From: Bacteroidales bacterium UBA3297
Lineage (GTDB): Bacteria > Bacteroidota > Bacteroidia > Bacteroidales > Paludibacteraceae
DNA: 63,755 bases
Direction of reading: 5' to 3'
Assembly (NCBI GenBank): GCA_002362105.1
Contig: DETD01000018.1
Span: 148,278-212,032 of the forward strand
Below, piece after piece: positions 17,620 through 26,106 of the stretch. The position numbers and the translations under genes were made by a program. Each line of letters opens with the position of its first letter. Position 1 is the first letter of the stretch. Below the pieces are notes generated by a model. That model worked only from the letters and a program-made list of their open reading frames with translations. It was not told the origin of the DNA and made no database searches.

Positions 17620-17877
17620 ATGGACAACTTAGTTGAACAGCTGAAACAGCAAATTATTGACGAACTGAATTTGGAGGAAACAACCCCAGCCGACATTGAC
17701 CCTGCCGCTCCTCTTTTTGGAGACAAAGGTCTTGGACTAGACAGCATCGACGCACTTGAAATAACCATGCTGTTAGAAAAATACTACAACATCAAGATTT
17801 CAGACCCGAAACAGGCTAAGGAAATATACGCTTCCGTTAATTCTATAGCCGAATTCATAAAAGCTAACAAAAACTAA
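17620..17877 (+). CDS. acyl carrier protein
   Basis: An 85-residue carrier protein. The phosphopantetheine site is S42 in GLGLDSIDALE, and the fold has acidic helices 2 and 3, as expected for binding synthase partners. It is not likely to be the housekeeping AcpP, because it sits between two ketosynthase genes and the next gene starts at the base after its stop codon. It should carry the growing chain of this operon's product. The start at 17620 gives the standard ACP length; the longer frame upstream overlaps the previous gene. Confidence 0.93.
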   Translation: MDNLVEQLKQQIIDELNLEETTPADIDPAAPLFGDKGLGLDSIDALEITMLLEKYYNIKISDPKQAKEIYASVNSIAEFIKANKN

Positions 17878-19050
17878 ATGTCAGCACACGTAACAGGCAT
17901 AGGAGTACTCAGTTCAATGGGACTGAATGCCGCAGAGAACTGGGAGTCGCTATTGGCCAAACGAACCGGCATAGGTCCGCTTACCCGTCTACAGACCAGG
18001 CATAACGTGCCCGCTGGCGAAATTAAGCAGACCAACGAGGAACTGGCCGAGATGCTAGGTTTAGACAGCAAGAGAACCTATTCGCGCACCGCCCTGCTAG
18101 GCATGATGGCAGCTAAAGAGGCCATGAACGAAGCAGGAACCGACCCCAAGAAGATGAAGGTGGCCCTGATATCGGGGACATCGGTAGGCGGTATGGACCT
18201 CAGCGAACAATACTTCACCGACCAGCACGAGGGGAAACGCGCACGCCTGCGCAACCTTTTCGAACACGACTGCGGAGCAAGCACCCTGCGGATGGCCAAC
18301 TATTTGGGAATAAAAGACTTTATGACCACCATCAGCACAGCCTGTTCTAGCAGTGCCAATGCCATTATGCTGGCCGACCGCCTGCTTAACTGCCAAGGAT
18401 TCGATGCGGTAGTTGTTGGAGGAACCGACCCTCTGTGCCGATTTACCATAAACGGCTTCACCTCGCTGATGATTCTTGACCAAGAACAATGCAGACCATT
18501 CGACGACAGCCGAAACGGATTGAACTTGGGAGAGGGAGCCGGCTTTCTGGTACTACAACGAGAAGCGAACGGCCACACACCATACTGCGACCTGCTGGGC
18601 TACGCAAATGCAAACGACGCATTCCACCAGACGGCCACATCGGCAAACGGAGAAGGCCCCTACCTTGCCATGAAAGGAGCCCTTGAGAAAGCAGGACTGC
18701 AACCCAAGGACATAGACTACGTCAACGCACACGGAACCGGAACCGGGAACAACGACTTAAGCGAAAGTACGGCCATGAGCAGACTTTTTGGCGAGAAACT
18801 ACCTCCCTTCAGTTCCACAAAAGTGTACACCGGACACACGCTGGGCGCTTGTGGTGGCATAGAAGCCGCCTTTTGCGCAATGATGTTGAAAAACGACACC
18901 ATAATACCAACATTCAACTTCAAAACCCCGATGCATGAGTTAGAGGTCAGACCTGAGACTGAAGTCAAAACCAACGCAGGCCTAAAGACCATAATGTCTA
19001 ATTCATTTGGTTTTGGCGGAAACGTATCGTCGCTTATTTTTGGAAAATAA
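17878..19050 (+). CDS. beta-ketoacyl-ACP synthase
   Basis: A 390-residue condensing enzyme of the KAS I/II (FabF-like) fold. The full triad is present: C156 in STACSSSANA, H285 in NAHGTGTGNN, and H320 in YTGHTLGAC. The C-terminal NSFGFGGNVSS loop is normal. It abuts the ACP gene with no spacing. It is the second active ketosynthase in the operon, so the two probably act on different substrates or as a heterodimer with the inactive homologue that follows. Similar arrangements occur in aryl polyene and flexirubin-type clusters of Bacteroidota. The actual product is not known. Confidence 0.92.
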   Translation: MSAHVTGIGVLSSMGLNAAENWESLLAKRTGIGPLTRLQTRHNVPAGEIKQTNEELAEMLGLDSKRTYSRTALLGMMAAKEAMNEAGTDPKKMKVALISGTSVGGMDLSEQYFTDQHEGKRARLRNLFEHDCGASTLRMANYLGIKDFMTTISTACSSSANAIMLADRLLNCQGFDAVVVGGTDPLCRFTINGFTSLMILDQEQCRPFDDSRNGLNLGEGAGFLVLQREANGHTPYCDLLGYANANDAFHQTATSANGEGPYLAMKGALEKAGLQPKDIDYVNAHGTGTGNNDLSESTAMSRLFGEKLPPFSSTKVYTGHTLGACGGIEAAFCAMMLKNDTIIPTFNFKTPMHELEVRPETEVKTNAGLKTIMSNSFGFGGNVSSLIFGK

Positions 19051-19054
19051 TATC

Positions 19055-20065
19055 ATGAAGAAAGTCTACATAGCCAGCACCTCGTGCATCAGTCCGCAAG
19101 ACAGTTTCCGCTCGAACGGATTCTTCGACGAATGGAAGCCGGCCCTCACCGGCACCGACCAACTGCACGCAATAGAGCCCGACTATAAGTCAACCATTAC
19201 CGACGCAGGCAAACGCCGCCGCATGGCACACCTTATTAAAATGGGAGTCAGCACCTCGCTCGACTGCCTGACGCTGGCCGACGGCAGCTACCTGATACCC
19301 GACGCCATTATGTCGGCAACAGCGATGGGAGGTTTGGAAGATACCGAGAAATTCCTTCGCTGCATTATCGACAATGGCGAAGAACTGCTCAATCCGTCAA
19401 ACTTCATTCAATCGACAGGTAACACATTTGGCGGGCAAACGGGTCTTTTGCTAGGACACCACGGCTACAATGTAACCTACGCGCATGGAGGCTACTCGAT
19501 GGAGTCGGCACTTACCGACGCCATGCTCCAAATACAGGCAAATGAAATTAACAACGCACTTGTAACAGGCGCCGACGAAATCACAGCCACCGAATACGAG
19601 GTAATGCGTAAAATGGGGTTCTGGCGAAGCGGGAGACAGATGGGAGAAGGTTCAAACTCCTTCCTGCTCAACAGCGAAAAGAACGGCAGCCTATGCGAAC
19701 TGGCAGCAGTAAACATACTACACGAGACCACACCCGGACAAATTGCCAACAGTTTAGAGGACCTGGCGAACAGCAACGGGCTTAAAGCAACCGACATAGA
19801 CCTTGTTCTGACCGGATGCGACTGCGACAAAGCCGCAGAAAAGGAAATATCTGCCCGTTTCCCTGTAACCGACTACAAACAGTGGTGCGGCCAATATGGT
19901 ACGAAATCGGGATTCGGACTGTGGCTAGGCTCACAACTCTTAAGCAGAGGCATTGCGCCTAAGGGCAACCAATGGGAGCAAACACAGCTGAAAAGCATAG
20001 CAATATATAGCGAATACCGACAAAACGACTATACGCTGATGTTGCTAAAAAAAGACACAGACTAA
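19055..20065 (+). CDS. ketosynthase-like protein lacking the catalytic triad
   Basis: A 336-residue thiolase-fold protein related to the two preceding enzymes (KKVYIASTSCISPQDSF start, GTGAGEGSNSFLL-like block near EGSNSFLL). At the nucleophile elbow it reads YAHGGYSMESA, so no Cys is present, and neither of the two conserved His motifs can be found; the C-terminal block is short (WCGQYGTKSGFG). It is therefore probably not catalytic. By analogy with chain-length factors of type II polyketide synthases it may pair with an active ketosynthase from this operon. That role is inference. The start at 19055 is just after the previous stop. Confidence 0.78.
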   Translation: MKKVYIASTSCISPQDSFRSNGFFDEWKPALTGTDQLHAIEPDYKSTITDAGKRRRMAHLIKMGVSTSLDCLTLADGSYLIPDAIMSATAMGGLEDTEKFLRCIIDNGEELLNPSNFIQSTGNTFGGQTGLLLGHHGYNVTYAHGGYSMESALTDAMLQIQANEINNALVTGADEITATEYEVMRKMGFWRSGRQMGEGSNSFLLNSEKNGSLCELAAVNILHETTPGQIANSLEDLANSNGLKATDIDLVLTGCDCDKAAEKEISARFPVTDYKQWCGQYGTKSGFGLWLGSQLLSRGIAPKGNQWEQTQLKSIAIYSEYRQNDYTLMLLKKDTD

Positions 20066-20080
20066 TTAAAGTATTTATCT

Positions 20081-20767
20081 ATGTTCTTACTCGTCACCTC
20101 GGCAATAATAGTATTCCTTTCCCTCCTGATTTACCTGTTTTACGCTTCGTATTATATAGGTTCGGGAGTGTACCTGAAGGCACAATGCAAACTTCCTGTA
20201 AAGGAGAAGACCGTTTTCCTCAGTTTTGATGACGGTCCGAGTGCGTACACAACCGGAGTACTTGACGTGCTGAAACGCCACAATGCGAAAGCCATTTTCT
20301 TCTTAATTGGAGAAAATGCAGAAAAAAATCCAGAGTTTGTAAGAGTGATTGTTGCAGAGGGGCACGAGATAGGCAACCACAGTTTTTGCCACAAAGGGAC
20401 TTTCCCTCTGATGAGCAGCAAACAAATTGCAGAAGACATTAAACACTGCAACCAGACACTAACTGATATTACAGGCAAAACGCCCAACTTATTCAGACCC
20501 CCCTTCGGTGTAACGAACCCTCTAATTTCCTCTGGACTGAAAAAAACTGGCATTCCCTTTAAAACCATAGGCTGGGACGTCAGGAGTTTCGACACAATGG
20601 GAGGCGAGAACGCAAAAATTGTAGACCGCATAACCAACCAAATTGAGCCAGGAAGCATAATTCTGCTGCACGACCGAATGGAATTCAGTGCAGAGTTGCT
20701 GGAATTACTGCTTACGCGGTTGGAGAATGAGGGTTGGACGATTGGAGTCCCTAAGTTTGAAGAGTGA
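20081..20767 (+). CDS. NodB-type polysaccharide deacetylase
   Basis: A 228-residue protein with one N-terminal membrane segment (about residues 3-24) and a NodB domain facing the periplasm. The motifs are complete: FDDGPS (catalytic base and metal Asp), NHSFCH (metal His pair), RPPFG, and IILLHD. Such enzymes remove N- or O-acetyl groups from glycans or related amides with a divalent metal. It lies 15 nt after the inactive ketosynthase gene, and NodB genes are recurrent neighbours in Bacteroidota lipid/aryl polyene clusters. It may trim a lipid-linked or envelope sugar; the substrate is unknown. Confidence 0.9.
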   Translation: MFLLVTSAIIVFLSLLIYLFYASYYIGSGVYLKAQCKLPVKEKTVFLSFDDGPSAYTTGVLDVLKRHNAKAIFFLIGENAEKNPEFVRVIVAEGHEIGNHSFCHKGTFPLMSSKQIAEDIKHCNQTLTDITGKTPNLFRPPFGVTNPLISSGLKKTGIPFKTIGWDVRSFDTMGGENAKIVDRITNQIEPGSIILLHDRMEFSAELLELLLTRLENEGWTIGVPKFEE

Positions 20768-20780
20768 AATAACAAACAAG

Positions 20781-21233
20781 ATGAAAAAATTAGCAACAAT
20801 CACAGCAACTGTTCTGCTTTTAGCAGGCTGCAACAGCAATAACACAAGCGAACAGACCAACACTGCCACCGACACTACTAAGCAAGAAACAACACAAGTA
20901 GCGTCTGACAGCACCAGCAGCAACGCATCAGAGAGCGAAGGTCAAACTGACGAAACAAAGACAGAAAAGAACTCCGCGTCTACAAACACAGGGGATGTTG
21001 AAGAAGCAGAGAGCTACATCAGAAAAATGAACAAGATGGGGGTTCCTTGCTTCATAGACAAAAAAGACAACTCGCTACACATTGAATTGATGGAGAACAT
21101 CAGTGGCGACTATAACGAGCTGGCCAGATATACACTTCACGAAGCTATAAGCAACGGTGTGAAAGGGATAACTTGTTGCAAGGTCTACTTCGACCGAGAG
21201 TTGGTAGGTTCTGCAAGTTTGGACAACAAATAA
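20781..21233 (+). CDS. small lipoprotein of unknown function
   Basis: A 150-residue lipoprotein with lipobox LLAGC (Cys17). A Ser/Thr/Glu-rich linker (about 18-70) precedes a compact domain of about 75 residues (EAESYIRKMNKMGVPCF...) with three Cys residues, two of them adjacent (TCCKVYF). No family is recognised. It begins 13 nt after the deacetylase gene and is followed by a terminator, so it is the last gene of the ketosynthase operon. It may carry or sense the operon's product at the envelope. The start at 20781 is the only one that gives a signal peptide at the N-terminus. Confidence 0.8.
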   Translation: MKKLATITATVLLLAGCNSNNTSEQTNTATDTTKQETTQVASDSTSSNASESEGQTDETKTEKNSASTNTGDVEEAESYIRKMNKMGVPCFIDKKDNSLHIELMENISGDYNELARYTLHEAISNGVKGITCCKVYFDRELVGSASLDNK

Positions 21234-21237
21234 AAGG

Positions 21238-21261
21238 AAGCGGCTTGAAAGCCGCTTTTTC
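21238..21261. terminator. bidirectional terminator
   Basis: An 8-bp stem AAGCGGCT / AGCCGCTT with a TGAA loop, then TTT on the plus strand and CCTTTTATTT on the minus. It ends the ketosynthase operon and can end dprA. Confidence 0.85.
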
Positions 21262-21338
21262 TATTTAGCCCCCTACCAAAATTGTCAAAGCATTATAGAG
21301 GAATAGGAATCCACCAGCATTCACACTTATTATGCGGG

Positions 21339-22463
21339 TTATTTTCTTCCAATAGCATAGCGGTTGCCCGGCAGGCGGTGAACCAGTCCACGCATTTCCA
21401 TAGCGAACATGATGGAAGCCAGTTGAGAAGAAGAGACACCAAGAAACACCGACAGTTCGGAAGATTCCATATCACCTCCACGATGACGGATTTCAGAAAC
21501 GACACGCAACTCTTGTTCAGACAAATCAGGGAGGTTCAGTTCAGGGAAGGTTGACGATTCGGCATTCTGCACCTTGACATTGTCCCAACCCAACTGAAAC
21601 TCAACATCGGCAGCCGAGGTCACCAAAGCCGCCTTGTTCTGTTTTATGAGCTCGTTACACCCCACAGCATACACATCGTCAGGACGACCGGGAACGGCAA
21701 AAACCTCACGGCTATAACTATTGGCAATATCGGCAGTAGTCAAAGCCCCACCATCGGCAGAACTTTCCACCACCACAACGCCATCGCACAATCCCGCTAT
21801 AATACGGTTACGGCTAACAAAACAGCCCGGCACCAAAGCATCGCCCCGAAAATGTTCAGTAAGTAGGCCACCCTGATTCTTCATTTGAGAGGCCACCTTT
21901 TTATGCTGTACAGGGTAAAGACGGTCGAGCCCCGTAGCCATAACGCCAACAGTAGCAATACCCGCCTCAAGCGCAGCCTTGTGTGCCGCCACATCAATAC
22001 CATAGGCCAAACCACTTACCACCACCAAGTCGGGATGCCGTTCTGCCAAGTCAGCAACCAGCCGGTGCGTAAAATTCCGTCCCTGCTCGGTGGCATGGCG
22101 CGTACCAACCACCGCCAACATTTTCGGAGCACTTAACGAGCAGTTGCCCTTATACATGAACAAGACAGGAGCATCGGCGCACTCGCGAAGCCGGAAAGGA
22201 TAATCCTTATCGCCAATAAATAGGACCTGCACCCCATTCGTCTGCAAAAAATGTCTCTCTTTCTCGGCAAAATCCATATTTTCGGACGACAACAAATGGC
22301 TGGCTACCGTTTTTTCGAGGCCCAGATTCGATAACGAACCCACTGTTTCGGCAAACACAGCCTCGACCGACCCTAAACGGGCCAGCAACTCGCGCGCACG
22401 GACAGGGCCAAGCCCCTTGGCATGCGCCAAAGCCAAACGGAGAATCATTTTTTTATCGTCCAT
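21339..22463 (-). CDS. dprA: DNA-processing protein DprA
   Basis: A 374-residue cytosolic protein that loads RecA on incoming single-stranded DNA in natural transformation. The N-terminal helix-hairpin-helix/SAM-like region is followed by the Rossmann-like core with VGTRHATEQG and SGLAYGIDVAAHKAAL, the SRNRIIAGLCDGVVVVES block and the PGRPDDVYAVGCNELI block. A C-terminal winged helix (about 305-374; SSELSVFLGVSSSQLASIMF) completes the family layout. The start at 22463 (MDDKK) leaves a -7 box 12 nt upstream; a longer reading to 22559 would run through the promoter. Whether the host is competent cannot be told, since dprA is common in this phylum. Confidence 0.95.
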   Translation of the reverse strand: MDDKKMILRLALAHAKGLGPVRARELLARLGSVEAVFAETVGSLSNLGLEKTVASHLLSSENMDFAEKERHFLQTNGVQVLFIGDKDYPFRLRECADAPVLFMYKGNCSLSAPKMLAVVGTRHATEQGRNFTHRLVADLAERHPDLVVVSGLAYGIDVAAHKAALEAGIATVGVMATGLDRLYPVQHKKVASQMKNQGGLLTEHFRGDALVPGCFVSRNRIIAGLCDGVVVVESSADGGALTTADIANSYSREVFAVPGRPDDVYAVGCNELIKQNKAALVTSAADVEFQLGWDNVKVQNAESSTFPELNLPDLSEQELRVVSEIRHRGGDMESSELSVFLGVSSSQLASIMFAMEMRGLVHRLPGNRYAIGRK

Positions 22464-22474
22464 AACCGAAAATC

Positions 22475-22482
22475 CAAAAATA
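22475..22482 (-). promoter_or_regulatory. -7 box of dprA (TATTTTTG)
   Basis: Full match to TAnnTTTG on the minus strand, 12 nt before the dprA ATG, giving a very short leader. It is part of a divergent pair with the rbfA box. Confidence 0.6.
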
Positions 22483-22499
22483 CAACGGAATAAAAGTAT

Positions 22500-22507
22500 T
22501 AACTTTG
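22500..22507 (+). promoter_or_regulatory. -7 box of rbfA (TAACTTTG)
   Basis: Full match to TAnnTTTG, 34 nt before the rbfA ATG. No -33 element is seen. Confidence 0.65.
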
Positions 22508-22541
22508 CAGAAGCATATACAAATATAAACAAAGAAAACTG

Positions 22542-22934
22542 ATGGATTCTACAAGACAAAGCAAAATAGACAGACTGGTACAGAAAGAATTAGGCAGTCT
22601 ATTCCAGAAAATGACCAATACACTAGGAGGCACCATCGTCAGTGTGACTAGTGTAAAAGTATCGAGCGACCTGAGCATAGCGCGCGTGCGCCTAAGCATA
22701 TTCCCAACGAACAAAGTGGAGGAAACAATGGCATTGATAAAGAACAGCGCCAAAGGCATCCGTTTTGAGCTAGGCCTCCGCGTAAAGAACCAGTTGCGGA
22801 TATTGCCCGAACTGACCTTCTTCCACGACGACTCAATCGACTATATTGAAAATATAGACCGCTTGTTGAACGAAGACCACCAGCGCATCAGCGAGCAAGA
22901 AAAGGTAATAGGCAAAAGCAAAAGCGAAGAATAA
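22542..22934 (+). CDS. rbfA: ribosome-binding factor A
   Basis: A 130-residue KH-fold protein that helps mature the 16S rRNA 5' end on the 30S subunit. It begins with RQSKIDRLVQKELGSLFQKM, has the family's central VTSVKVSSDLSIARVRLSIF strand pair and then LRVKNQLRILPELTFFHDDSI, typical of RbfA. The last 20 residues are a charged tail. Length is normal. It is followed after 11 nt by the LolC/E-type permease gene, with which it shares the promoter at 22500; this order is common in Bacteroidales. Confidence 0.95.
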   Translation: MDSTRQSKIDRLVQKELGSLFQKMTNTLGGTIVSVTSVKVSSDLSIARVRLSIFPTNKVEETMALIKNSAKGIRFELGLRVKNQLRILPELTFFHDDSIDYIENIDRLLNEDHQRISEQEKVIGKSKSEE

Positions 22935-22945
22935 GCACCCGGCGA

Positions 22946-24172
22946 ATGAAGTTTCCTTTCTACATAGCATTCCGCTACCTGTTTTCACCCAAAAAGCACA
23001 GCGCCATCAACATCATATCGCTGATATGTGCGATAGGCATCGGCATAGGAGCACTAGCCCTCATTTGCGTGCTATCGGTGTATAACGGGTTCCAAGACCT
23101 GATAAGCGGGACATTCAGCCAGTTCGACCCCGACCTGCGCATAAGCAAAGTAGAGGGGAAAACCTTCGACAGCCAAAACGAGCAACTGCTAAAAGTAAAG
23201 TCCCTACCCTGCATTGAGCAAGCCGCCTTTGTTTTAGAAGAGAATGCGGTGGTTAAGTGTGGTGACCGGCAAACCTGGCTCACAATAAAAGGTGTGAGCG
23301 ACAACTACAAGCAACTGATAAACTTCGGCACGCTACTGAAAGACGGGCGTTTCCTTCTCAGTAACGGCGACACTCCATTCGGTATACTGGGTCTGACGCT
23401 GGCTGTAAAACTGAACGCCAGCCTGTATGTACCCAACCCGCTGGAAGTCTACGCTCCCAAACACGACGCCAGCATAGACATCAGCAATCCGAGCAGCGCG
23501 TTCAACCAAGAGAACATAATACTTTCCGGCATCTATAGTGTAGAGCAAGAAGAAATAGACGGACGCTACCTTATTGTTTCCCTACAAGAGGCCCAACACC
23601 TGTTCGGCTATAACGCAAACGAATGTACGGGATTGGAACTGAAGCTGAGGGCCGGAGAAGAAACAGAGAAGGCGAAACAAGCCATAGCCGAACTACTGGG
23701 CAACGATTTCAAGGTAGAAGACAAGAGAGAGCAGCACCAAGACTTTTACAGAATGCTAAAGGTAGAGAAATGGATCTCGTTCCTCATCCTCACTTTTATA
23801 TTGCTCATCGCTGTATTCAACGTAACAGGCTCACTCTCGATGCTGATTATCGAGAAAAAGAACGACATAAACACCCTGCGTAACCTGGGAGCCGACAATA
23901 CGACCATCAGCCGTATATTCCTTCTAGAAGGCTGGCTAGTAACCGCCACAGGAGCCATTATTGGCGTCTTAATCGGTGTATTGCTCTGCCTCGCCCAACA
24001 GCAATGGGGATTATTACGGCTCGGTAGCGAGGAAGAAAGCGGAATGTTCCTTACCGACGCCTATCCGGTAGTGGTTCAAGCTACCGACATTCTTGCCGTG
24101 CTCGCCACCGTATTAATAGCCGGCCTGCTGGTAGCATGGCTGCCAACACGACATTTGGCACAAGGCAAATAG
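22946..24172 (+). CDS. LolC/LolE-type ABC permease
   Basis: A 408-residue inner-membrane permease. The N-terminus (FYIAFRYLFSPKKHSAINIISLICAIGI) is diagnostic of the LolC/LolE family, which extracts lipoproteins from the inner membrane. Layout: segment near 23-45, a periplasmic domain of about 220 residues, and three C-terminal segments (about 275-300, 325-350, 370-395). One such gene, and not a LolC/LolE pair, is usual in this phylum and it probably forms a homodimer. The ATPase partner is not adjacent. Other MacB-type roles cannot be excluded. It is transcribed with rbfA. Confidence 0.88.
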   Translation: MKFPFYIAFRYLFSPKKHSAINIISLICAIGIGIGALALICVLSVYNGFQDLISGTFSQFDPDLRISKVEGKTFDSQNEQLLKVKSLPCIEQAAFVLEENAVVKCGDRQTWLTIKGVSDNYKQLINFGTLLKDGRFLLSNGDTPFGILGLTLAVKLNASLYVPNPLEVYAPKHDASIDISNPSSAFNQENIILSGIYSVEQEEIDGRYLIVSLQEAQHLFGYNANECTGLELKLRAGEETEKAKQAIAELLGNDFKVEDKREQHQDFYRMLKVEKWISFLILTFILLIAVFNVTGSLSMLIIEKKNDINTLRNLGADNTTISRIFLLEGWLVTATGAIIGVLIGVLLCLAQQQWGLLRLGSEEESGMFLTDAYPVVVQATDILAVLATVLIAGLLVAWLPTRHLAQGK

Positions 24173-24561
24173 ATTTTTTGTCCTAGAACAGAAATAAAAA
24201 GCAGAAAGAGGACACCCACCATAAAGCACACCTCCCTCCAAACCAAAAATCATTATCTAGAACCATTCTAAATAATAAAAATTATAAAAAAGGGGGTAAA
24301 GATGGGTATAAAGCCCTTAAATTCTAGCAAAACAGGGGTTATTCCAACAAGTTTTGTATAAGAATGTATTAGAGAGTGCATATACCTATTTATCAATAAC
24401 TTCTGCACCGCAAACAATACACAACAAACTGTTTTTCAAGAAATTACAACAACTCACTGAAAAACAGAAAGATTTTAAAAATCGGGAAAAGCAAATTAAA
24501 ACGCACTTTTTTTTCAACTGATTTTCCCCAAAATTTGCAACCGAAAGATTAAAGGTTAAAT
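24173..24561. other. AT-rich region upstream of dnaA, no gene seen
   Basis: This 389-base gap has several A/T runs. No consensus DnaA box (TTATCCACA) can be found on either strand, so I cannot support an origin here. A weak -7-like box (AAAATTTG, 24530-24537) precedes dnaA by about 24 bp. A 19-codon frame at 24302-24361 follows AGGGGG but has no promoter or repeat evidence. Confidence 0.5.
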
Positions 24562-25956
24562 ATGAGCGAAAAGATAAATAATGGCAACCAATGTGAAACG
24601 CTTTGGGCAAAGTGCCTGCAGAAATTTGCAGACAATTTGCCTGAGACTCAATTCACCACTTGGTTCAAGCCAATTAAGCCCCTACTGTGGGAACCAAGCA
24701 CCCACACCTTAAAGCTAGGGGTTCCAAGCCCATTCTTCCAAGAGTATTTGGAAGGACACTTCTTCGATTTGCTTAAGGCAACCTTGGTACATGTATACGG
24801 CGAGGTAAACTTGAAGTATGTAGCCAACCTCGACAAGGGAGTATCGACAGAGAACGGTGGCCAGCACATGAAGAAGGTTCAGCCGGTGCCAGTAGTAAAC
24901 CCTGTTGACAATCAAGCTGCAAGAGAGACCAGCCTTAATCCGCAGTTGAACCGCAACTATACTATGGACTGTTTCATAGAGGGCAAGAGCAACAAATTGG
25001 CGAAGAGCGCCGGTTTGGCAATTGCGAAAGCCCCAGGCGAGACTCCATTCAACCCTTTGTTCATTTATGGCGGATCGGGTTTAGGAAAGACCCATTTGGC
25101 AAATGCAATTGGGCACACCATTCTTGAAAAATATCCGAACAAGCGTATCATCTATGTAGATGCGCTCCGTTTCCAGAACCAATACCAGGACGCGTGCCGC
25201 AACAACAGAACGGTAGACTTCATGCAGTTCTACCAGAGCCTTGACGTCCTCATCATCGACGACATTCAGGAGTTGGAAGGCAAAGAGAAGACCGTCAACA
25301 CATTCTTCCACATTTTCAACCACCTGCACCAAACAGGCAAACAGCTGATTTTGGCAGCAGACCGCTCTCCCAAAGAAATCAAATTGATGGACGAGCGTAT
25401 GCTCAGCCGTTTCTTGTGGGGTTTGTCGGCCGAGATTTCGAAGCCAGACGAAGATATGCGTAAGGCTATCTTGAAACACAAAGTGGACCGCAACGCACTT
25501 GAAATATCGGACGAGGTTATTGACTATATCGCCAAGAACACAAACGGCAACATCCGTGAGTTGGAAGGTATCGTCAACTCACTTCTCGCCCGCGCCACTC
25601 TCACCGACGCGAACATCGACCTCGAGCTAGCCGAAGAAGTGGTGGGCAAGAATGACATCGAGACAGAAAAGACCGTAGACCTGAGCGAGATTAAGGAAGC
25701 CGTCTGCGAATACTACAACCTCGACATCAAAGACATCCAGACAAAATCGCGCAAACGCGAGGTTGCGCAGGCACGTCAGGTGGCTATGTATCTGGCCCGC
25801 AAATACACCAAGAAGAGTTTGTCGGTAATCGGCAGCGAAATTGGCAACCGCGACCACGCCACCGTCCTTCACGCCTGCAAAACGGTTGAGAATTTGATAG
25901 AGACAGACAAAACCATCCGTCAGAGTCTCGACACTATAGAAAGCAAGTTAAAATAA
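24562..25956 (+). CDS. dnaA: chromosomal replication initiator DnaA
   Basis: A 464-residue AAA+ protein that binds origin DnaA boxes and opens the duplex. Domain I is at 1-85 (ETLWAKCLQKFADNLPETQFTTW), a short linker follows, then the AAA+ domain with Walker A GGSGLGKT (170-177), Walker B VLIIDDIQEL and the sensor-1 ILAADRSPKE. The C-terminal HTH has the DnaA-box binding signature GNRDHATVLHACKT. All parts are complete. The gene is single, between the LolC/E permease and a terminator. Its position away from rpmH/dnaN is normal for this phylum. Confidence 0.97.
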   Translation: MSEKINNGNQCETLWAKCLQKFADNLPETQFTTWFKPIKPLLWEPSTHTLKLGVPSPFFQEYLEGHFFDLLKATLVHVYGEVNLKYVANLDKGVSTENGGQHMKKVQPVPVVNPVDNQAARETSLNPQLNRNYTMDCFIEGKSNKLAKSAGLAIAKAPGETPFNPLFIYGGSGLGKTHLANAIGHTILEKYPNKRIIYVDALRFQNQYQDACRNNRTVDFMQFYQSLDVLIIDDIQELEGKEKTVNTFFHIFNHLHQTGKQLILAADRSPKEIKLMDERMLSRFLWGLSAEISKPDEDMRKAILKHKVDRNALEISDEVIDYIAKNTNGNIRELEGIVNSLLARATLTDANIDLELAEEVVGKNDIETEKTVDLSEIKEAVCEYYNLDIKDIQTKSRKREVAQARQVAMYLARKYTKKSLSVIGSEIGNRDHATVLHACKTVENLIETDKTIRQSLDTIESKLK

Positions 25957-26016
25957 GCCACCACTATGCCGCTTTCTTAACGACGGCGGGTAGTTTGTGC
26001 GACGAAAGCCAATAAT

Positions 26017-26050
26017 AAAAAAGCAAGTCAACTACTGACTTGCTTTTTTA
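26017..26050 (+). terminator. dnaA terminator
   Basis: A perfect 14-bp stem AAAAAAGCAAGTCA / TGACTTGCTTTTTT with an ACTAC loop; the T-run is part of the stem. Confidence 0.9.
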
Positions 26051-26082
26051 TTTGCATAAACGAGGCTTTTATCCTATATTTA
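26051..26082 (+). promoter_or_regulatory. promoter (TTTG, 20 bp, TATATTTA)
   Basis: TTTG at 26051-26054, right after the dnaA terminator, and TATATTTA at 26075-26082 (last base deviates) with 20 bp between. The next ATG is at 26107. Confidence 0.65.
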
Positions 26083-26106
26083 CAGATGTTTTAAACATAT
26101 TGGAAA

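Noticed and set aside
24302..24361. 19-codon frame after AGGGGG upstream of dnaA
   Set aside because: A strong purine site precedes it, but there is no promoter box, no paralogue and no terminator. Bacteroidota do not rely on such sites.
24173..24561. Replication origin next to dnaA
   Set aside because: No DnaA box cluster or AT-rich 13-mers could be identified, and dnaA is often away from the origin in this phylum.
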